NCBI RefSeq assembly: GCF_014898055.3
Contig: NW_026555331.1
Span: forward strand, 110,295,194-110,359,193
DNA length: 64,000 nucleotides
Source of the DNA: Talpa occidentalis
Taxonomy: Eukaryota; Chordata; Mammalia; Eulipotyphla; Talpidae
Reading direction: 5' to 3'
Shown: one piece after another, positions 24,561-36,565 of the stretch
How positions within the stretch are numbered: the stretch's first letter is position 1
Layout: each line of letters begins with the position of its first letter
Program-made: the position numbers and the translations under genes
Notes under the pieces: generated by a model
The model's input: the letters and a program-made list of their open reading frames with translations, nothing else
Databases searched by the model: none
Told to the model about the DNA's origin: nothing

Positions 24561-26199
24561 AGATTATCAACATTGATTTTGAATCCTGAAAAACACATTG
24601 GTTATAGCCACGATTTTCTATATTACCAAAGTTACAATAATATATGGTATTAAAACATTTGGGCAGCTAGAAATGTATTTTGAAGGATATTCAAATTTGT
24701 TCATTCAACAAATATATATCAAGCCATGTGTTTAACATATAACTATAAATTTATTTAATAAGCATGCTATGGTAAATTCCCCTGAAACAGTGGCTTTATT
24801 AACATTAACATTTCCTTTACTTAGCTTAGCACCCAATAACTTTGTACTAAAAGTAGAAAATACAGGCTGATTACACTGAAGGAAAAAACATTATAGGAAG
24901 TCTAAACCTAGTAATTGGGAAACATCACCATATACTTATATAAATGGCTAGGCCAAGTAAATAATAGTGATTCCCAAGAAATTGCTTATATTAAACATGA
25001 AACTACTAATCATCCCCTAATGTTTTGCCTTGGAGTACAAACTTTCACACCCAGAGTCTCATTCTACAATCTGTCAATGGACCCTGAGCTGTAGCCTGTC
25101 CCCTCAAATCTCTTGGATTGTCATGAGACTAGCTTGGTGGTGGCACATCTGGAGTCATCAAATGCAACTACAGCAAACTGGGCTCACTGGTCCTTTGTAC
25201 CCCAGATGGTGACACAGCCACAATTTTCTAAAGTTCTAAAAATAAATACGTTGTTTTTTTAGCGACAAGTACACTGACTCCATTATGTACACTCATTAGG
25301 CGATTGCAGAGTTTGGGATGTTGTAATCCAACTCAAAGAAGAATTGTTAGCCAGATGTTGAAAATATATGCAAATGGGCTCTGGAAGAACATGCTATCTC
25401 TAAATCTTCCCAAAGAATGTTGACCTAGTTCTAGAGTATGTATTTATATGTTCTTTTAAAACAATCTTTAAGCTCAGAAACCCTATTTTGCATCACTCAG
25501 GTCAGTCCAATATAGATAACATTGGTAATTGTTAAAGCTATGTGATGAACATAGAGGAATATATGAGGGTTTATTTTTCTCTTAGTTCTACTTTTATATA
25601 TATATTTGAATTTTTAATAGTAAAAAGTAAAAAACGGGGAAAAAAGAAAAGGTAAATTTCTTCATTGTGCGAGGACTGCTGGAAGTAATGAGACCCTTGC
25701 TTCTGTTTCAGACAAAATGTCACCTTTGGAGAAGTTGCTTGCCACAGTTCCTTTTCTCCAGAACAAAATGAATCTATTAACACTAAGATCTGGATGGTAA
25801 ACATCATTATGATTCCACATATTCCTTCCCACCTTTTAAAACTCTTCCACGTGCTGTCATTTCATTCACTTCAATGGAACTTATGTGCTCACTGGTCTCC
25901 TCCCAAAAAGTTGTCCTCCCAAAATCCATCCAAAAGAAAACAGACCAAATAGACTTTAATCATTCACATACCAATCTTTATTGAACAACCAGCATGTGTT
26001 TTTTTTAACACTATTTTAAAATTTGCATTTAAATATCTATACAATAACACCTAACAGAAAGTCTTTACTCAATAAATATTATGTACCTACTACCTGTAAA
26101 ATAGTTGCCCAGGTCTTGCCACAGAGGTTATAAACAACTGCATGGACAGAAGAATGGGTGCAGATGAAGGTCCCTGCAATGGGGAGAGGGGAGCTTTTT
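24561..26199. other. No gene recognised
   Basis: Nothing assignable. The open frame at 25030-25212 has no recognised homology. Confidence 0.45.
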
Positions 26200-26285
26200 T
26201 CAAAATGCAGATTCCAACTCTATGCACAGAGGAATTTAGGACTGGGGTGGTTCCAGGGAATATTGAAAACCACTGTCTAAATTAC
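26200..26285. repeat. Possible hAT-type MER fossil
   Basis: AAAATGCAGATTCCAACTCT through GGGAATATTGAAAACCACTG resembles one end of a MER-type hAT element. Confidence 0.4.
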
Positions 26286-26564
26286 CAAGTCTAAGGGGGG
26301 ACCAGCAGACTCCAGTCTGACTGAAGCTGGAGTTGCCATCATAGTGGTTGGTGGGATTTAAAACAAGCAGGATATGGTATTTGAAGCTGTATCCTGATGC
26401 TGGAAGGAATACAAAAAACAGGGTACAAACCTAAAGAAAGCATTTAGCAAGATTTGGGCAAGTGGTCAGGATTTAGTGGCTTAGTTAGGTTCAAGACTGG
26501 GTTTTGGTCCTGGTGAAGTTCTCACATGGATCCAGAAAGGATTGAATATATATAAGGTTCCTTT

Positions 26565-26735
26565 GGTGGAGCAGACACCGTGCAGAGCTCTGTGCTTATG
26601 TAGTCTCATCTGTCCTCATGATAGCCCTGTGAGATACATTGATTTACACAAAGTCACATGGCCAGTAAGTGATGAGCTACATTTGAATGTGACTCTTTTT
26701 GCTGCAAAGCCTATGCCCTTTTTGCCCCTACATGG
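26565..26735 (-). repeat. MIR SINE, antisense
   Basis: CATGATAGCCCTGTGAGATA, AAAGTCACATGGCCAGTAAG and GTGATGAGCTACATTTGAAT follow antisense MIR order. Confidence 0.65.
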
Positions 26736-27042
26736 TGCCTGCAGAGGGGCAGAGGGCAGAAGCCTATCAGGTTCACCCAGGGATGATACCTAGGGGGACC
26801 ATTTGAGCATAAGGGGCTGTGCTCACAAGAGGCATCAGAGGACTATTTCCACACCTCACTCCATGAGTTAAATAAACTCCCAGTGACTTCTAACAGGGTT
26901 CTCATCATTTTCACTGTAATGTCCTAGGCAACATATAAAATTGTTTGTCTTTGTGGCCCCTAGTCTCCCTGGTATTGCTTGTTTCTTCTCGAAGCCCTGA
27001 GGATGGTCTTCACCTCCATTCACACAAAGTAATATGTGTCTA

Positions 27043-27290
27043 GGGACCTCCTTGGTAGTGCAGGGGGTAAAGTCTCAGGGCTATTAAGCTATTCCCAGCC
27101 ACTGTGGCATGAATTTGATCCCTGGCCAGGAAGCTAACCCACATGGAGCAGCAGACATCTCCTGTCTCACCTGCTGCTCCCCTCAGCAGTGTATTTCAGT
27201 CAGTCGACCTGTTCTGCTCCCCCCTCAGTTTCTGCACTTCTGGCCTATAATCCAGTTCTTGTATGCATAAATAAAAATAAATCTTAAAAA
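27043..27290 (+). repeat. tRNA-derived SINE, degraded
   Basis: Head GGGACCTCCTTGGTAGTGCA, centre CAGCAGACATCTCCTGTCTC and tail TGCATAAATAAAAATAAATC. The usual segment between the TCTG block and the tail is partly deleted. Flanks AGTAATATGTGTCTA and AGTAACACATATCTA are the decayed duplication. Confidence 0.9.
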
Positions 27291-28142
27291 AAAGTAACAC
27301 ATATCTAAAGCTGTCATGAAAGCATTGTGCTTTGGGAACCTACTGCTTTTGAACAAATAGCAGCTGCTTAGAGGAATGAAGCTGATATGAGAAGCAGGAG
27401 CCAGGAAGAAGTTGGAAGACAGGCTGAATTCCCTGACATCACATTTGTAGACAGGCCACACATTCACACTGATCCCATGGCTATCTGAAGAGAGATGATA
27501 AAAATTTCAGGAGATGGGATGATCAAGAGTCCTGCTGCTTCAGCAATTCCCTTGGAGTGCTTTCCACACCATGTAGAAGCCTGTCTGTACAAAGCCTTCA
27601 TTTTCACAGAAACCAATATGTATGTGTGAGCCTCTCACAGATAGTAATCAGTGGGCACAATCTATCAAGGCCTCTCTCTTTTGATAACTGAAATTATAGG
27701 CTCAGACATTGCTTTTTTAGTATTCCAAATACCAGTACCACCCCACCCTATAATAAACAGAGTAAACAATAATGGTTCTCCTAGAAATCCCCCTCCCCTA
27801 TCCCCAATCATTATTCAATGAGAGCATAACATCATGGAATTTTCCTTTACTAACCCAAATCCCTTGTTAATTCAAAATCATTCTGGCAAAAATTTCGATT
27901 AGTGGCTATAAAATATGTATGTATGTATGTATGTGTGCATATGTATGTAAAGATGTATGGATGGACAGATAGATTCAGACATGTTTTATTTGCTGTGAGA
28001 ATAATGACCTGCAAATGTGAGTCTAAGATAGATACCTTTTGGTACATATGCCAGTTATTTTCCTCAGATAAAGTTTTCTACAAGAGGAATTGCCAAGCAA
28101 AGGGTATACACATTAGACACTAGCAATTTTCAGAGAAAGTAT
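27291..28142. other. No gene recognised; ATGT simple repeat
   Basis: A (TATG)n run lies at about 27914-27960. The rest is unassigned. Confidence 0.5.
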
Positions 28143-28193
28143 TGTAAATAGAATTGTGTCTCCACAAAATTTATGTTAGAGCCCAAACTTTTA

Positions 28194-28451
28194 TTTATTT
28201 ATTTTTTAAAGATTCATTTATGCATATAAGAACTGGGGTACAGGCCAGAGGTGTGGGGGGTGGGAGGATTCACCAGAGACAGAGTGGGGAAGAGAACGGG
28301 TAGACTGACTCAAATACACTGCTGAGGGGAACAGGCGAGACAGGAGAGGTCTGCCGTGCCACGTGGATAGCTCCCTGGCTGGCAGGGGAGAGGCTGCGAA
28401 TAGCTTCATAGAGCTGTGCCTAGCCCCTTGTGCCACCTGGGAGGCCCATAA
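28194..28451 (-). repeat. tRNA-derived SINE inside the LTR fossil
   Basis: Flanking duplications AGCCCAAACTTTTA (28180-28193) and AGCCCGAACTTTTA (28452-28465) differ by one base, and the duplicated sequence belongs to the LTR, proving the order of insertion. Confidence 0.94.
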
Positions 28452-28506
28452 AGCCCGAACTTTTAGCATCTCAGAATGTGATAATATTTATAGAGAGAAC
28501 CGGATC

Positions 28507-28590
28507 GGGGCCTCCCTGTTGTGCAAGGGGTTAAGCACCGCACTAGGAAGCAATCTGCAGCCTCTGCAGCCGGCCGGGGTTGATCCTCAT
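28507..28590 (+). repeat. Head-only fragment of the tRNA-derived SINE
   Basis: GGGGCCTCCCTGTTGTGCAA, GGGGTTAAGCAC and GCAGCCTCTGCAGCC correspond to the tRNA-like head. The body and tail are absent and LTR sequence (ATATGTGAGGACATATGACA) follows directly. Confidence 0.85.
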
Positions 28591-28772
28591 ATGTGAGGAC
28601 ATATGACAAGGCAGTCATCTGAAAAGCAAGGAGAGAGATCTGAGAAGAAACCAAGCCTGCCGAAACTTTGATTTTGGATTGCTAGCTTCAGAACTGTGGG
28701 AAAATAAATTTCTGTTGTTTAAGCTACACAGACTATGGCATTTTGTTATGGCAGTCCCAGCAAACTATTACA

Positions 28773-30185
28773 GAGGGGTTATTCTCAAAGCTGATGGCCC
28801 TTCTGCTTTGAGCTGAGGTCCATGTGGTGTGGGTAAGCTATTTGAGCTGATTGCTCTCCTTTGCTGCTCCCATGCTCTCTGCCCCGTCAATGTCCTTATC
28901 TTCCTTGCTTGTTGCCGCTTATTAAATTAGGGGTGTTTATTTGAACCTTGAGGGAATTCCAACGATTTTTTGATGTTTGTAAACAATTTGATTTCTTTAA
29001 GTACCTCATTCTGACATGGCATTAAGATAAAAGGAAGAAGTTGCTAAGGTACTTTCCCAACGAAGTATCCTTTATTTTCACTATATGAATTATGAAACAA
29101 GAAGAAAATCTTTCCCACATAAGTTCTCACACATTTCTTCCACTGATTGGAGGGAATAAGTAGCTCATCCCTGAAGATTATTTTGTTTATTAGATAAATA
29201 TTTAGATTATGATAATTAAATCACCCTAAATCAACCTAGAGGTTAGGTAGAGTTAATGTACCTCTTGAAACTTCATTTTAAATCCGCCTTCATTATATTT
29301 GGTGTTGTGTTTCTGTGAGAAAGAGATAGGAAGGAAACTTGAAATTGCTTGGGAATCTAATTTCTGCTCTGTGGCCATCCTCAGTAACCACATATTTGAC
29401 ATTCTTTCAATTTCCTAAAGAAGAGTGACTCACACAGAATTACATAGCACAATAGTTGGGATAGTTGATCTTAAGGACTCCTAATATTTTTTTCTTCCTT
29501 CAGCAATTTCTTGTACATATAAAGTGAAAGAATGTTTTGTTGGAGACTACTACTTGATGACAAAAGAAAAAGAAGAGTAAGAATATCTGCTACTGAATGA
29601 AAAGAGGGTTTTACTTTTCTGATCTGCTTCTTCTCTTTTCTTTTCAGACTTCATTTTGATTACTTAAGCATCGCGGATCTGGGAAAGCTTGTGCTTACTT
29701 TCCCCCAACAGGTTAAGAGTTGGGCATGTCTCATTTTGAATTGATCAGGAGGGGAAAGGGGGAGAAGCAGCTGTACTGGAAAGAGAAGTGAAGGTGGACC
29801 AATCTGACCAATGGTGGTCCACTGAGTCATTTGCCTGTGAAGAGGATGCTAAAAGAGATGGAGAGGAAAAGGGAGAGGGATCAGGATAGGGAGGCAGCCA
29901 GAGAGGTGGGGAGAGATCTTATGGAGATATTTAAAAATAACCCCAGAAACCCCAGCCATTTGAAATCCACGGAGAAATTATGTAGGAGGGTTTTTTTCCC
30001 CCTGACTTTTTTTTCTCAGTGTGTTTGTGTGTAATGGCAGTTGAGAATAAATTAAGGTATAAATAGGACGGTAATCACCTCTTCCTATTTACAGTACTTA
30101 AGTTCCATTAATTTCTACCCCTTTTTTGGTATTGCTTTTTTTTTAACTCTATCCAATTTCCTAAGTTACATATGAACCCTAAAAG
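28773..30185. other. No gene recognised
   Basis: A purine-rich stretch at 29830-29920 gives a charged open frame (29831-30034) with no family resemblance. Nothing else assignable. Confidence 0.45.
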
Positions 30186-30189
30186 CATA

Positions 30190-30310
30190 TGCAGCTATTT
30201 CCAGTTAACATTTGTTTGGGGCCTACTATGTGCAAAGCATTATGCTGCTTGCCTGAGATGAAGAGACTGCTAAACTTTAGTCTATCCTCAGGGTCTACAA
30301 TCAGATAGAA
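30190..30310 (-). repeat. L2 3' end fragment, antisense
   Basis: GGGGCCTACTATGTGCAAAG followed by CATTATGCTGCTTGCCTGAG matches the L2 terminal segment in antisense. Confidence 0.6.
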
Positions 30311-33300
30311 AGTAATTCACGGTCATAATATGTTAAATTTTACAAGGAAAAATATTTTAGAGGTCTAGTGTTTACCGATAGCATCTAAATATCACAGACA
30401 CTTAGCTCAAACCAAAAGCATTTTGAAATACTAAGCAAGTGGTGATAACATAGTGTGATAACACTATGTGCCATAATGTGCATCGTATGATAAAACGTGC
30501 TCATGTAGGTGTGAGCCTACATCCCTAAAACATATAAGTGGTGTATTTCAACATTACCTCAATAAACATAATTGAAAAAAATTTAAAGGGAGAAAGCAAG
30601 AAGGAAATAATAAGCAATTAAAAGAACATTTCTATGAGAAATAAGGATTCCAGAAGTTTATTCATTTGTGTATCATAAATTGGAAAGAGAAAACTGCACT
30701 CAAGCCATATGTGAACCATAGGGATATAGAGTGATATAATCTCATCTGCAATATGTCTTTCATTTAAATTTGAATTTATATACATCACAAGAAAAATGAT
30801 ATTTGAGGATGTTATTGAATTTGTTAGGTAAGCTGGTTTAGAGTTAAAAGGTCTGTTCCAACCCTTAAGATATTAGATTTTTGTTAGGACACAAATGCAA
30901 CCGTCTGAGACAATAACTCTAAGGGGAAATGTCTATAGTTCAACACCAGTGTTTTCATGCTGTATTGTTACCATTTTGGATAATAAAGATGGCTGTTATT
31001 TTGGCTTCATAAAAATCTGTTTTAATTTTCAGAGTGGTTGATTGGCACAATGTTATAATTTACTGCCAAATCTCTGGAAGCAAATCCAGGAAAAAAAGAC
31101 TATCAACTGAAAACCAAAAATAAATCTTAATCATAATTCTTTCCATGAAATCTATAACATCAAGGATAACATTCACACCACCATTATTTGCTTTTATTTT
31201 TTATGATATATTTAAGTACCTCCTTAAAATAGGATCTAATCACTGTCAAATGATTAGAGGCACATTAAAAGGAGTCTGTGTGTTGTTGGGAGCCTCACAA
31301 AGTGACTGTGTAATGACAGACTATTTTAACTATTACTAAGTACTTGTCCTCTTGTCAGTCAGTCCCCATGGTAATTCCATGCAATTGAATAAAGCAAGCA
31401 CATTAATCTGGCACAGGCACTTATTTCCTCTCTGAATTTCCTGTTTTCCTGGATATGAGGTCTTTGAGGTGTGCCTTCAGGAAATAGTCACTCATCATAG
31501 GTCTGCTAAGAAAAGTGATTTGGAGAGGGTAGTTTCCATTGTTTTCTAAAATGACAGTCTTGTTCTAACCTACTATGGGCCATCTACATAAACTTAGTTC
31601 AGTTCAATTCAATTCAGTTCACTTTCACTAGCCTCTTAAATAGCAGGAGACATTCAGTCATTGCCAAAGTCAATATATTAAGTCTGTTTGTTGAAGACAG
31701 CTGGTTTCCTACAGTACCACGTGTCCCTATTTCCTATTTCAGTCAATTTCTGATTCAGGGGAAGAAAATGCCAAAGGGAGTTGGCAACAATGGCCTTTTC
31801 CACTTATTTTATGTACTTTGGATTTTTCTCCAGTATTGTGCTCAAGTGGTATTTCTACTGCATAATCAGACTGGATGGCTCTATGAACAAGGTGCTTATT
31901 GGCAAGAGAACCCTGAGGTAAAGGGCTTCCTCTCTTCCCTCCGTCCAGAGGCTACTATGCTCAGTCTATTACCAGGGACACGGAGTCTTCAAAGGGAAAT
32001 GGGGGCTCTCATCTGCATTAGAGCTAAGTTTCCAGGAGAGTCCTGGAATTTGAAAATTCCTTGAGTCTCCAGTGATAAGTTGAGATAAATCTGGCTTAAG
32101 GGGGTTGTCTGGATCCAGACATCCTATTTCTGCACTGCTTTCTCCCCCACGCCCTCCCTGGCTGGTGGGAAAAAGAAAAAACCCTCCTTCTAAGGCAAAG
32201 AATTTAAGGATGGGAGTTATTTGCTGTTTCAACAGCCAATTTGCTGTTTGTTTAAATCTCTGGGCTTCAAGTTCCATGCTTTCAAAAAAATTTTTTTAAT
32301 TACTTCTATGTCTTTTGGCTTCTCTTCCTTTGTGGGGTGAATTTTGACCTTTACAAAGGAAGAGGAAGTACAAGGCTCTATTTTTTTCTAAGTTTTGTTG
32401 ATTAGCAGTCTAAACTTGAAAGTGTTACTTGACTTCCTGTACCATATAGGTTCTTAACCGATAAAAGGGCATGGCAATATCTATGAAACATTACCACTGT
32501 CAATTATTTTACACTTTTGATCTCAATAGAACTTTCTTCTTCTAATAACTATGTTAATCATGAATTTAATACTAGAATACACTATTAGTTTTTAAATATT
32601 TAGAAATTAAATATAAAAAAATTTTAAATATTCTTATCTTGACCCCCCTGTGCTTTTATTTCATGGCACTTAAAAAAGATTTTGTAAATAATAGAATATG
32701 ACTCTTTAGGAATATCTTGAATTATGAGGCTTCATATTCTAAATTTACTTTGAATAAAATATACTTCTGTGTTCAGTAATATGGAACTAAACTAGTTTCT
32801 GCCTTTGTGCATAAAGTTATATGACTATTTTCACAAGAAAAAAGTTTTAGTTGGCAAATGGCTCTTGATTTTTTTCATATCATTTCTTACTCCTACTATT
32901 CTTCAAAGGAGGAATAAAAAGCACTCAAGCCCTTTTTTTTATATTTAGATATTACTATTAACAGGTATATATTGCAGATTGCCTAATATCTTCATAAAAT
33001 ACACTTCTGAAATCATAAGCTCCACCCCCCCCCCCTACCAATCTAACCAGAGTGCTAAATTTTGGTAATGTACAAAACAGGACAGACTTGTTCTATGAGG
33101 AGTACTATCTATTTATACTGTCACATTCCAAGTTTGCCCTCAAGGAAAACCTTCACATAGACCTAATACCAGTTACATGTCTGTCTTCTTGCACTAAAGG
33201 AAGAAGTACCTGAAAATTGTAACAATCTTCTTACCCTTTATCAGAGTAAATGTCAAACAAGTGAGGATAAGATTCATTACAACAGAGGAAAATATCTCTT

Positions 33301-33315
33301 CACCTGACATCTCTG
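30311..33315. other. No gene recognised
   Basis: AT-rich. A short degenerate TTCAG/TTCAA run lies at about 31599-31622. The open frame at 31768-32064 (hydrophobic start, no known relatives) has neither splice nor homology support. Confidence 0.45.
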
Positions 33316-33319
33316 AAAC

Positions 33320-33445
33320 TTGTCTCAGGCTCTTACTAATTCTGGTACCTTGAGTAAGTCACTCCCTTTCTCTGAACATTGTTTTTTCATTTAAAATATG
33401 AGGATAATATCTATTTTACAAAATTGGTATATGAGTTAAGTTAGA
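33320..33445 (+). repeat. MIR SINE
   Basis: GTACCTTGAGTAAGTCACTC, TCTCTGAACATTG and AATATGAGGATAATATCTAT follow MIR order. Confidence 0.65.
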
Positions 33446-33600
33446 TTGAGGTGCAATGGCTGGTTATAAAAATTATTACCTTTAAGTCAACTATAAGATT
33501 ACACATAGTCTGGGTTCCACTATCAAAGCTAGAATGTTGGTCCATATTTACCATAATTACCAAAAAAAAACCAGTATTTGTAAAACATTCCATAGCTAAT

Positions 33601-34006
33601 TGTAGGGTAAGTGAAAGAGTGTCAGGCTTTCCTGCCCTCCCACCATTAGGATTGATGATGAATCCCTGCGGTCCTGAATACATGCTTGATGGCAGGCCCC
33701 TGGAGTGGGGTGTGGGCATGCGTAAGTGGATACACCTGGGCTGAGAGACTGAGCTTATTATAAGGGCAGCGTCACAGGGACGCCAGAAGAATGAACAGAG
33801 CAGAACCACGAGAAAGAACAACGAGAGAAGCAGAGAGAACACAAGAGAACATGGGAGAGCCCAGAAAGAGTGAAGACTTGCTGGGGGGTGGGAGGCCTGG
33901 TAAATCCCAATAAAAGCCTGAAAAGCCACTGAGGACTCTCTCTTCTCCTTACCCCATCTGCTCTGATCATAGAGATCCTGCTCAGTGCCCATTCCTGCCC
34001 CCTACA
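33601..34006 (+). mobile_element. Solo-type LTR of an endogenous retrovirus, fairly intact
   Basis: The 406-bp element starts TGTAGGG and ends CCCTACA (perfect 7-bp terminal inverted repeat) between 5-bp flanks CTAAT (33596-33600) and CTAAC (34007-34011), one mismatch. A TATAA lies at 33759-33763, a purine-rich GA tract at about 33781-33875 and AATAAA at 33909-33914, which gives the usual U3-R-U5 order on the plus strand. No internal retroviral genes adjoin it, so it is probably a solo LTR left by recombination. A homologous copy in opposite orientation lies at the right end of the window. Open frames over it are not genes. Confidence 0.85.
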
Positions 34007-34202
34007 CTAACAAAGCACATTCACCTAAAAAATACTTTCACTTTTGCTTATTCAGATACTATACCTGGATATTTTTTTTCAATTAAGGTATTAATTCTGG
34101 GCATTTTTGGCAGCGGTTTTGATTAAGAAATGTTCAGCAGTTGTGTGCCAGCATTTTTATTTAATACATACATCTACACTGAACACACATAATATGGGAT
34201 AG

Positions 34203-34668
34203 TGCAGCCATTCTCAAACTTTTGGACTCAGAATGCCTTACATTCTTACAACTTATTGAGAGCCCCAAAGAGTTTTTATGTGGACTATGTAAATTGATAA
34301 TTACTGTACTAGAAATTAAAACTGAAGTCAAAATGTTACTTATTCATAAAAACCAATGACACCATTCTATGTTAAATATACATAACATTTTTATGAAAAA
34401 TAACCATATATCTTAAACAAAAGAAGTTTTACATTCTGCATATCCCCTTAATGTCTTAGTATTAGTAGACTATTTTATGTTTTTTGCATTCAATTGATGT
34501 CAGTGATCATACTTCATGTAGTCTCTGGAAAACTCCACTATTTGCTCATAAGAGAATGACAATGAAAAGGTGTAAAATAAAGTCTGAGTATGTGCTTAAT
34601 TTTGACTTTATGGATTTCCAAAATTTCAGAGACTCCCGTCCAAGGATTCCCAATATCACACATTAACC
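34203..34668. repeat. hAT-Charlie-type nonautonomous transposon fossil
   Basis: CATTCTCAAACTTTTGGACT, TTGAGAGCCCCAAAGAGTTT, CATGTAGTCTCTGGAAAACT and CCACTATTTGCTCATAAGAG occur in the order of a common MER element with short terminal repeats. No transposase frame remains. Confidence 0.65.
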
Positions 34669-34689
34669 ATTAGCTACTTGCCTACTACC

Positions 34690-34850
34690 TAGTTATGATT
34701 AGGAAATACTTGCCAAATGAAATAATGAATACCATACCCTGTGCTAGGTGCTGGGATACACAAGTGAATAAGATGAGTCCCTTCCCTTAAGGAGCTTATA
34801 CTACAATAGAATAGACAAGTATTTGCTACTAGCACCATCATTGACTACAA
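34690..34850 (-). repeat. L2 3' end, antisense
   Basis: CCCTGTGCTAGGTGCTGGGA followed by TACACAAGTGAATAAGATGA and TTAAGGAGCTTATACTACAA is the antisense L2 terminal segment. Confidence 0.75.
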
Positions 34851-34852
34851 TA

Positions 34853-35040
34853 TGCGTGTGTGTGTGTGTGTATGTGTGTGTGTATAACATGGACTATTAG
34901 ACCTCTCATGGAGAAAGTTTCATAGGATATTATGATCTCATTACCTTTAACTCTCCATGTAATTTTCAATGGAAAGGAGTGAAGATATTATTGTGTTGGG
35001 TGGAGTTTATAAGGTCAGCATGAACAAATCTCTAGAACAT
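34853..35040. repeat. Unclassified repeat pair, copy A, with (TG)n
   Basis: A (TG)n tract (34855-34884) is followed by CATAGGATATTATGATCTCA, TTTTCAATGGAAAGGAGTGA and TAAGGTCAGCATGAACAA, which recur in diverged form in the same order at 38168-38345. Confidence 0.7.
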
Positions 35041-35111
35041 GTTCTATTAGTACCATCATGGAAGTAAGAGGACACCTTGCTCAATCTGGGGAGATCAAGA
35101 AGGTTTTTAGA

Positions 35112-35568
35112 AACAAAGAGACATCCCACCGACTGGGAGAACATTTTTGCACACAACACTAATGATAAAGGACTGATCACAAAAATCTACAAAGAGCTGA
35201 TGAGACTCAACAAAAACAAAGAAAATAATCCTGTCAAAAAATGGGCAGTAGAGTTAAAAAGAAACTTCTCTGAAGAGGAAATGCAAATGGCCAACAGGCA
35301 TATGAAAAAATGTTCAACATCAGGCCTCCCCGGTGGCTCAGCGGTCGAGCGCTGGGTTGCGAAGCTGCCTGCAGCCTCTACAGTACCAGTTCGATCCCCG
35401 GCTGCTCCCCGGCCACCAGAGGAGGGTCCCACATGGCGCGCAGACCTCTCCTGCCACCCACTGCTCCCCTCAGCAGTGTGCTTCTGTCCTTCTGCCTGCT
35501 CTGCTCCCGGCTCTGGCTCTGGTGAATTCTCTCACCTCCCGTGCTTCTGACTGTACCCAGTGCTTGTA

Positions 35569-35611
<43 letters not shown>

Positions 35612-36348
35612 ATCTTTAAAAAAAAAAGTTCAACATCACTTGTAATCAGGGAAATGCAAATCAAAACTACCATGAGATACCATCTTACACCAGTGAGAAT
35701 GGCACATATTAAAAAAACTAGCAACAACAAATGTTGGCGAGGGTGTGGAGAAAAAGGAACTCTCCTGCACTGTTGGTGGGAGTGCAAACTGGTCCAACCA
35801 CTATGGAGAACTGTGTGGAGATTTCTTGACCTACTAAACATAGAGCTTCCATATGATCCAGCAATTCCACTACTAGGTATTTACCCAAAGGACACAGAAA
35901 CATCCACTCCAAAGAGCACCTGCACCCCTATGTTTATAGCAGTACTATTTATAATAGCAAGCTTTGGAAACAACCCAAACGCCAAAAAATAGATGACTGG
36001 ATCAAGAAGATGTGGTACACATACACAATGGAATATTACTCAGCATTCAAAAAAGATAAACATGTGCAATTTGCAGCAACATGGATGGAGCTGGAAGGGA
36101 TCATGTTCAGCGAAATAAGCCAGAAAGAAAAAGAAAAATACTGGATGGTCTCACTCATAGCAGGAACCTAGAAAACTTAAATAAGGGGCCAGGAAAAAGA
36201 ATAACTAAAATAAAGAAAAAATCAAAATCAACAAACAACTATGAACCAGAGACACTCTATGGGGGATGGGGGGCGGGGAAAGGAGGGATGGGGTCAAAAT
36301 AAGGGGGTTGTAATTATATGGGGAATAAAAAATAAAATTTAAATTAAA
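35112..36348 (+). mobile_element. 5'-truncated L1 insertion, split by a SINE
   Basis: The 3' end of L1 ORF2 (phrases such as [30 protein letters not shown]) is followed by a stop near 36170, a G-rich 3' UTR (36261-36293) and a GGGAATAAAAAATAAAATTT end. Target-site duplications AAGAAGGTTTTTAGA are perfect over 15 bp at 35097-35111 and 36349-36363. Removing the nested SINE and one 18-bp duplication leaves about 920 bp of L1. Frameshifts and stops show it is dead. Confidence 0.95.
35323..35620 (+). repeat. tRNA-derived SINE, young subfamily, nested in L1
   Basis: The duplications AAAAAATGTTCAACATCA (35305-35322) and AAAAAAAGTTCAACATCA (35621-35638) are L1 ORF2 sequence, so this SINE landed in the L1. 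Its tail is an unusually long (TAAA)n run at about 35567-35612, typical of a young copy. Confidence 0.96.
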
Positions 36349-36565
36349 AAGAAGGTTTTTAGAGAAAATAATGGCTAATCTGAGAATTAAAAGAAAAAGC
36401 AAGGTAAGGAATGCAAATGTAAAAAGCAAGTGAAAGTGTTTTAGACAGAGGGAGCAACAAGGCTATTAGAGTTTAGAGAGAACAAGTTATGGCATATTAA
36501 CAGAAAATGAAGAATAGTTATGCTAAGTTTCTTGAAAAGTTAGAAGACTTTAAATAGGGAACTGA

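Larger units (their letters stand above)
28143..28772 (+). mobile_element. MaLR-like LTR fossil, broken by two SINEs
   Basis: Begins TGTAAATAGAATTGTGTCTC and ends GGCAGTCCCAGCAAACTATT then ACA, with TTGATTTTGGATTGCTAGCT, AACTGTGGGAAAATAAATTT and CTGTTGTTTAAGCTACACAG between. These are the successive blocks of a common mammalian TG...CA LTR that I recall as ERVL-MaLR-like. The middle is missing or replaced by SINE sequence. No viral genes are present. Confidence 0.7.

Noticed and set aside
31768..32064. 98-codon frame starting MPKGVGNNGLFHLF
   Set aside because: No homologue recognised, no flanking splice pattern, no composition bias toward coding.
33441..33992. 183-codon minus-strand open frame
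   Set aside because: It runs antisense through the solo LTR and into flanking DNA, so it is a chance frame.
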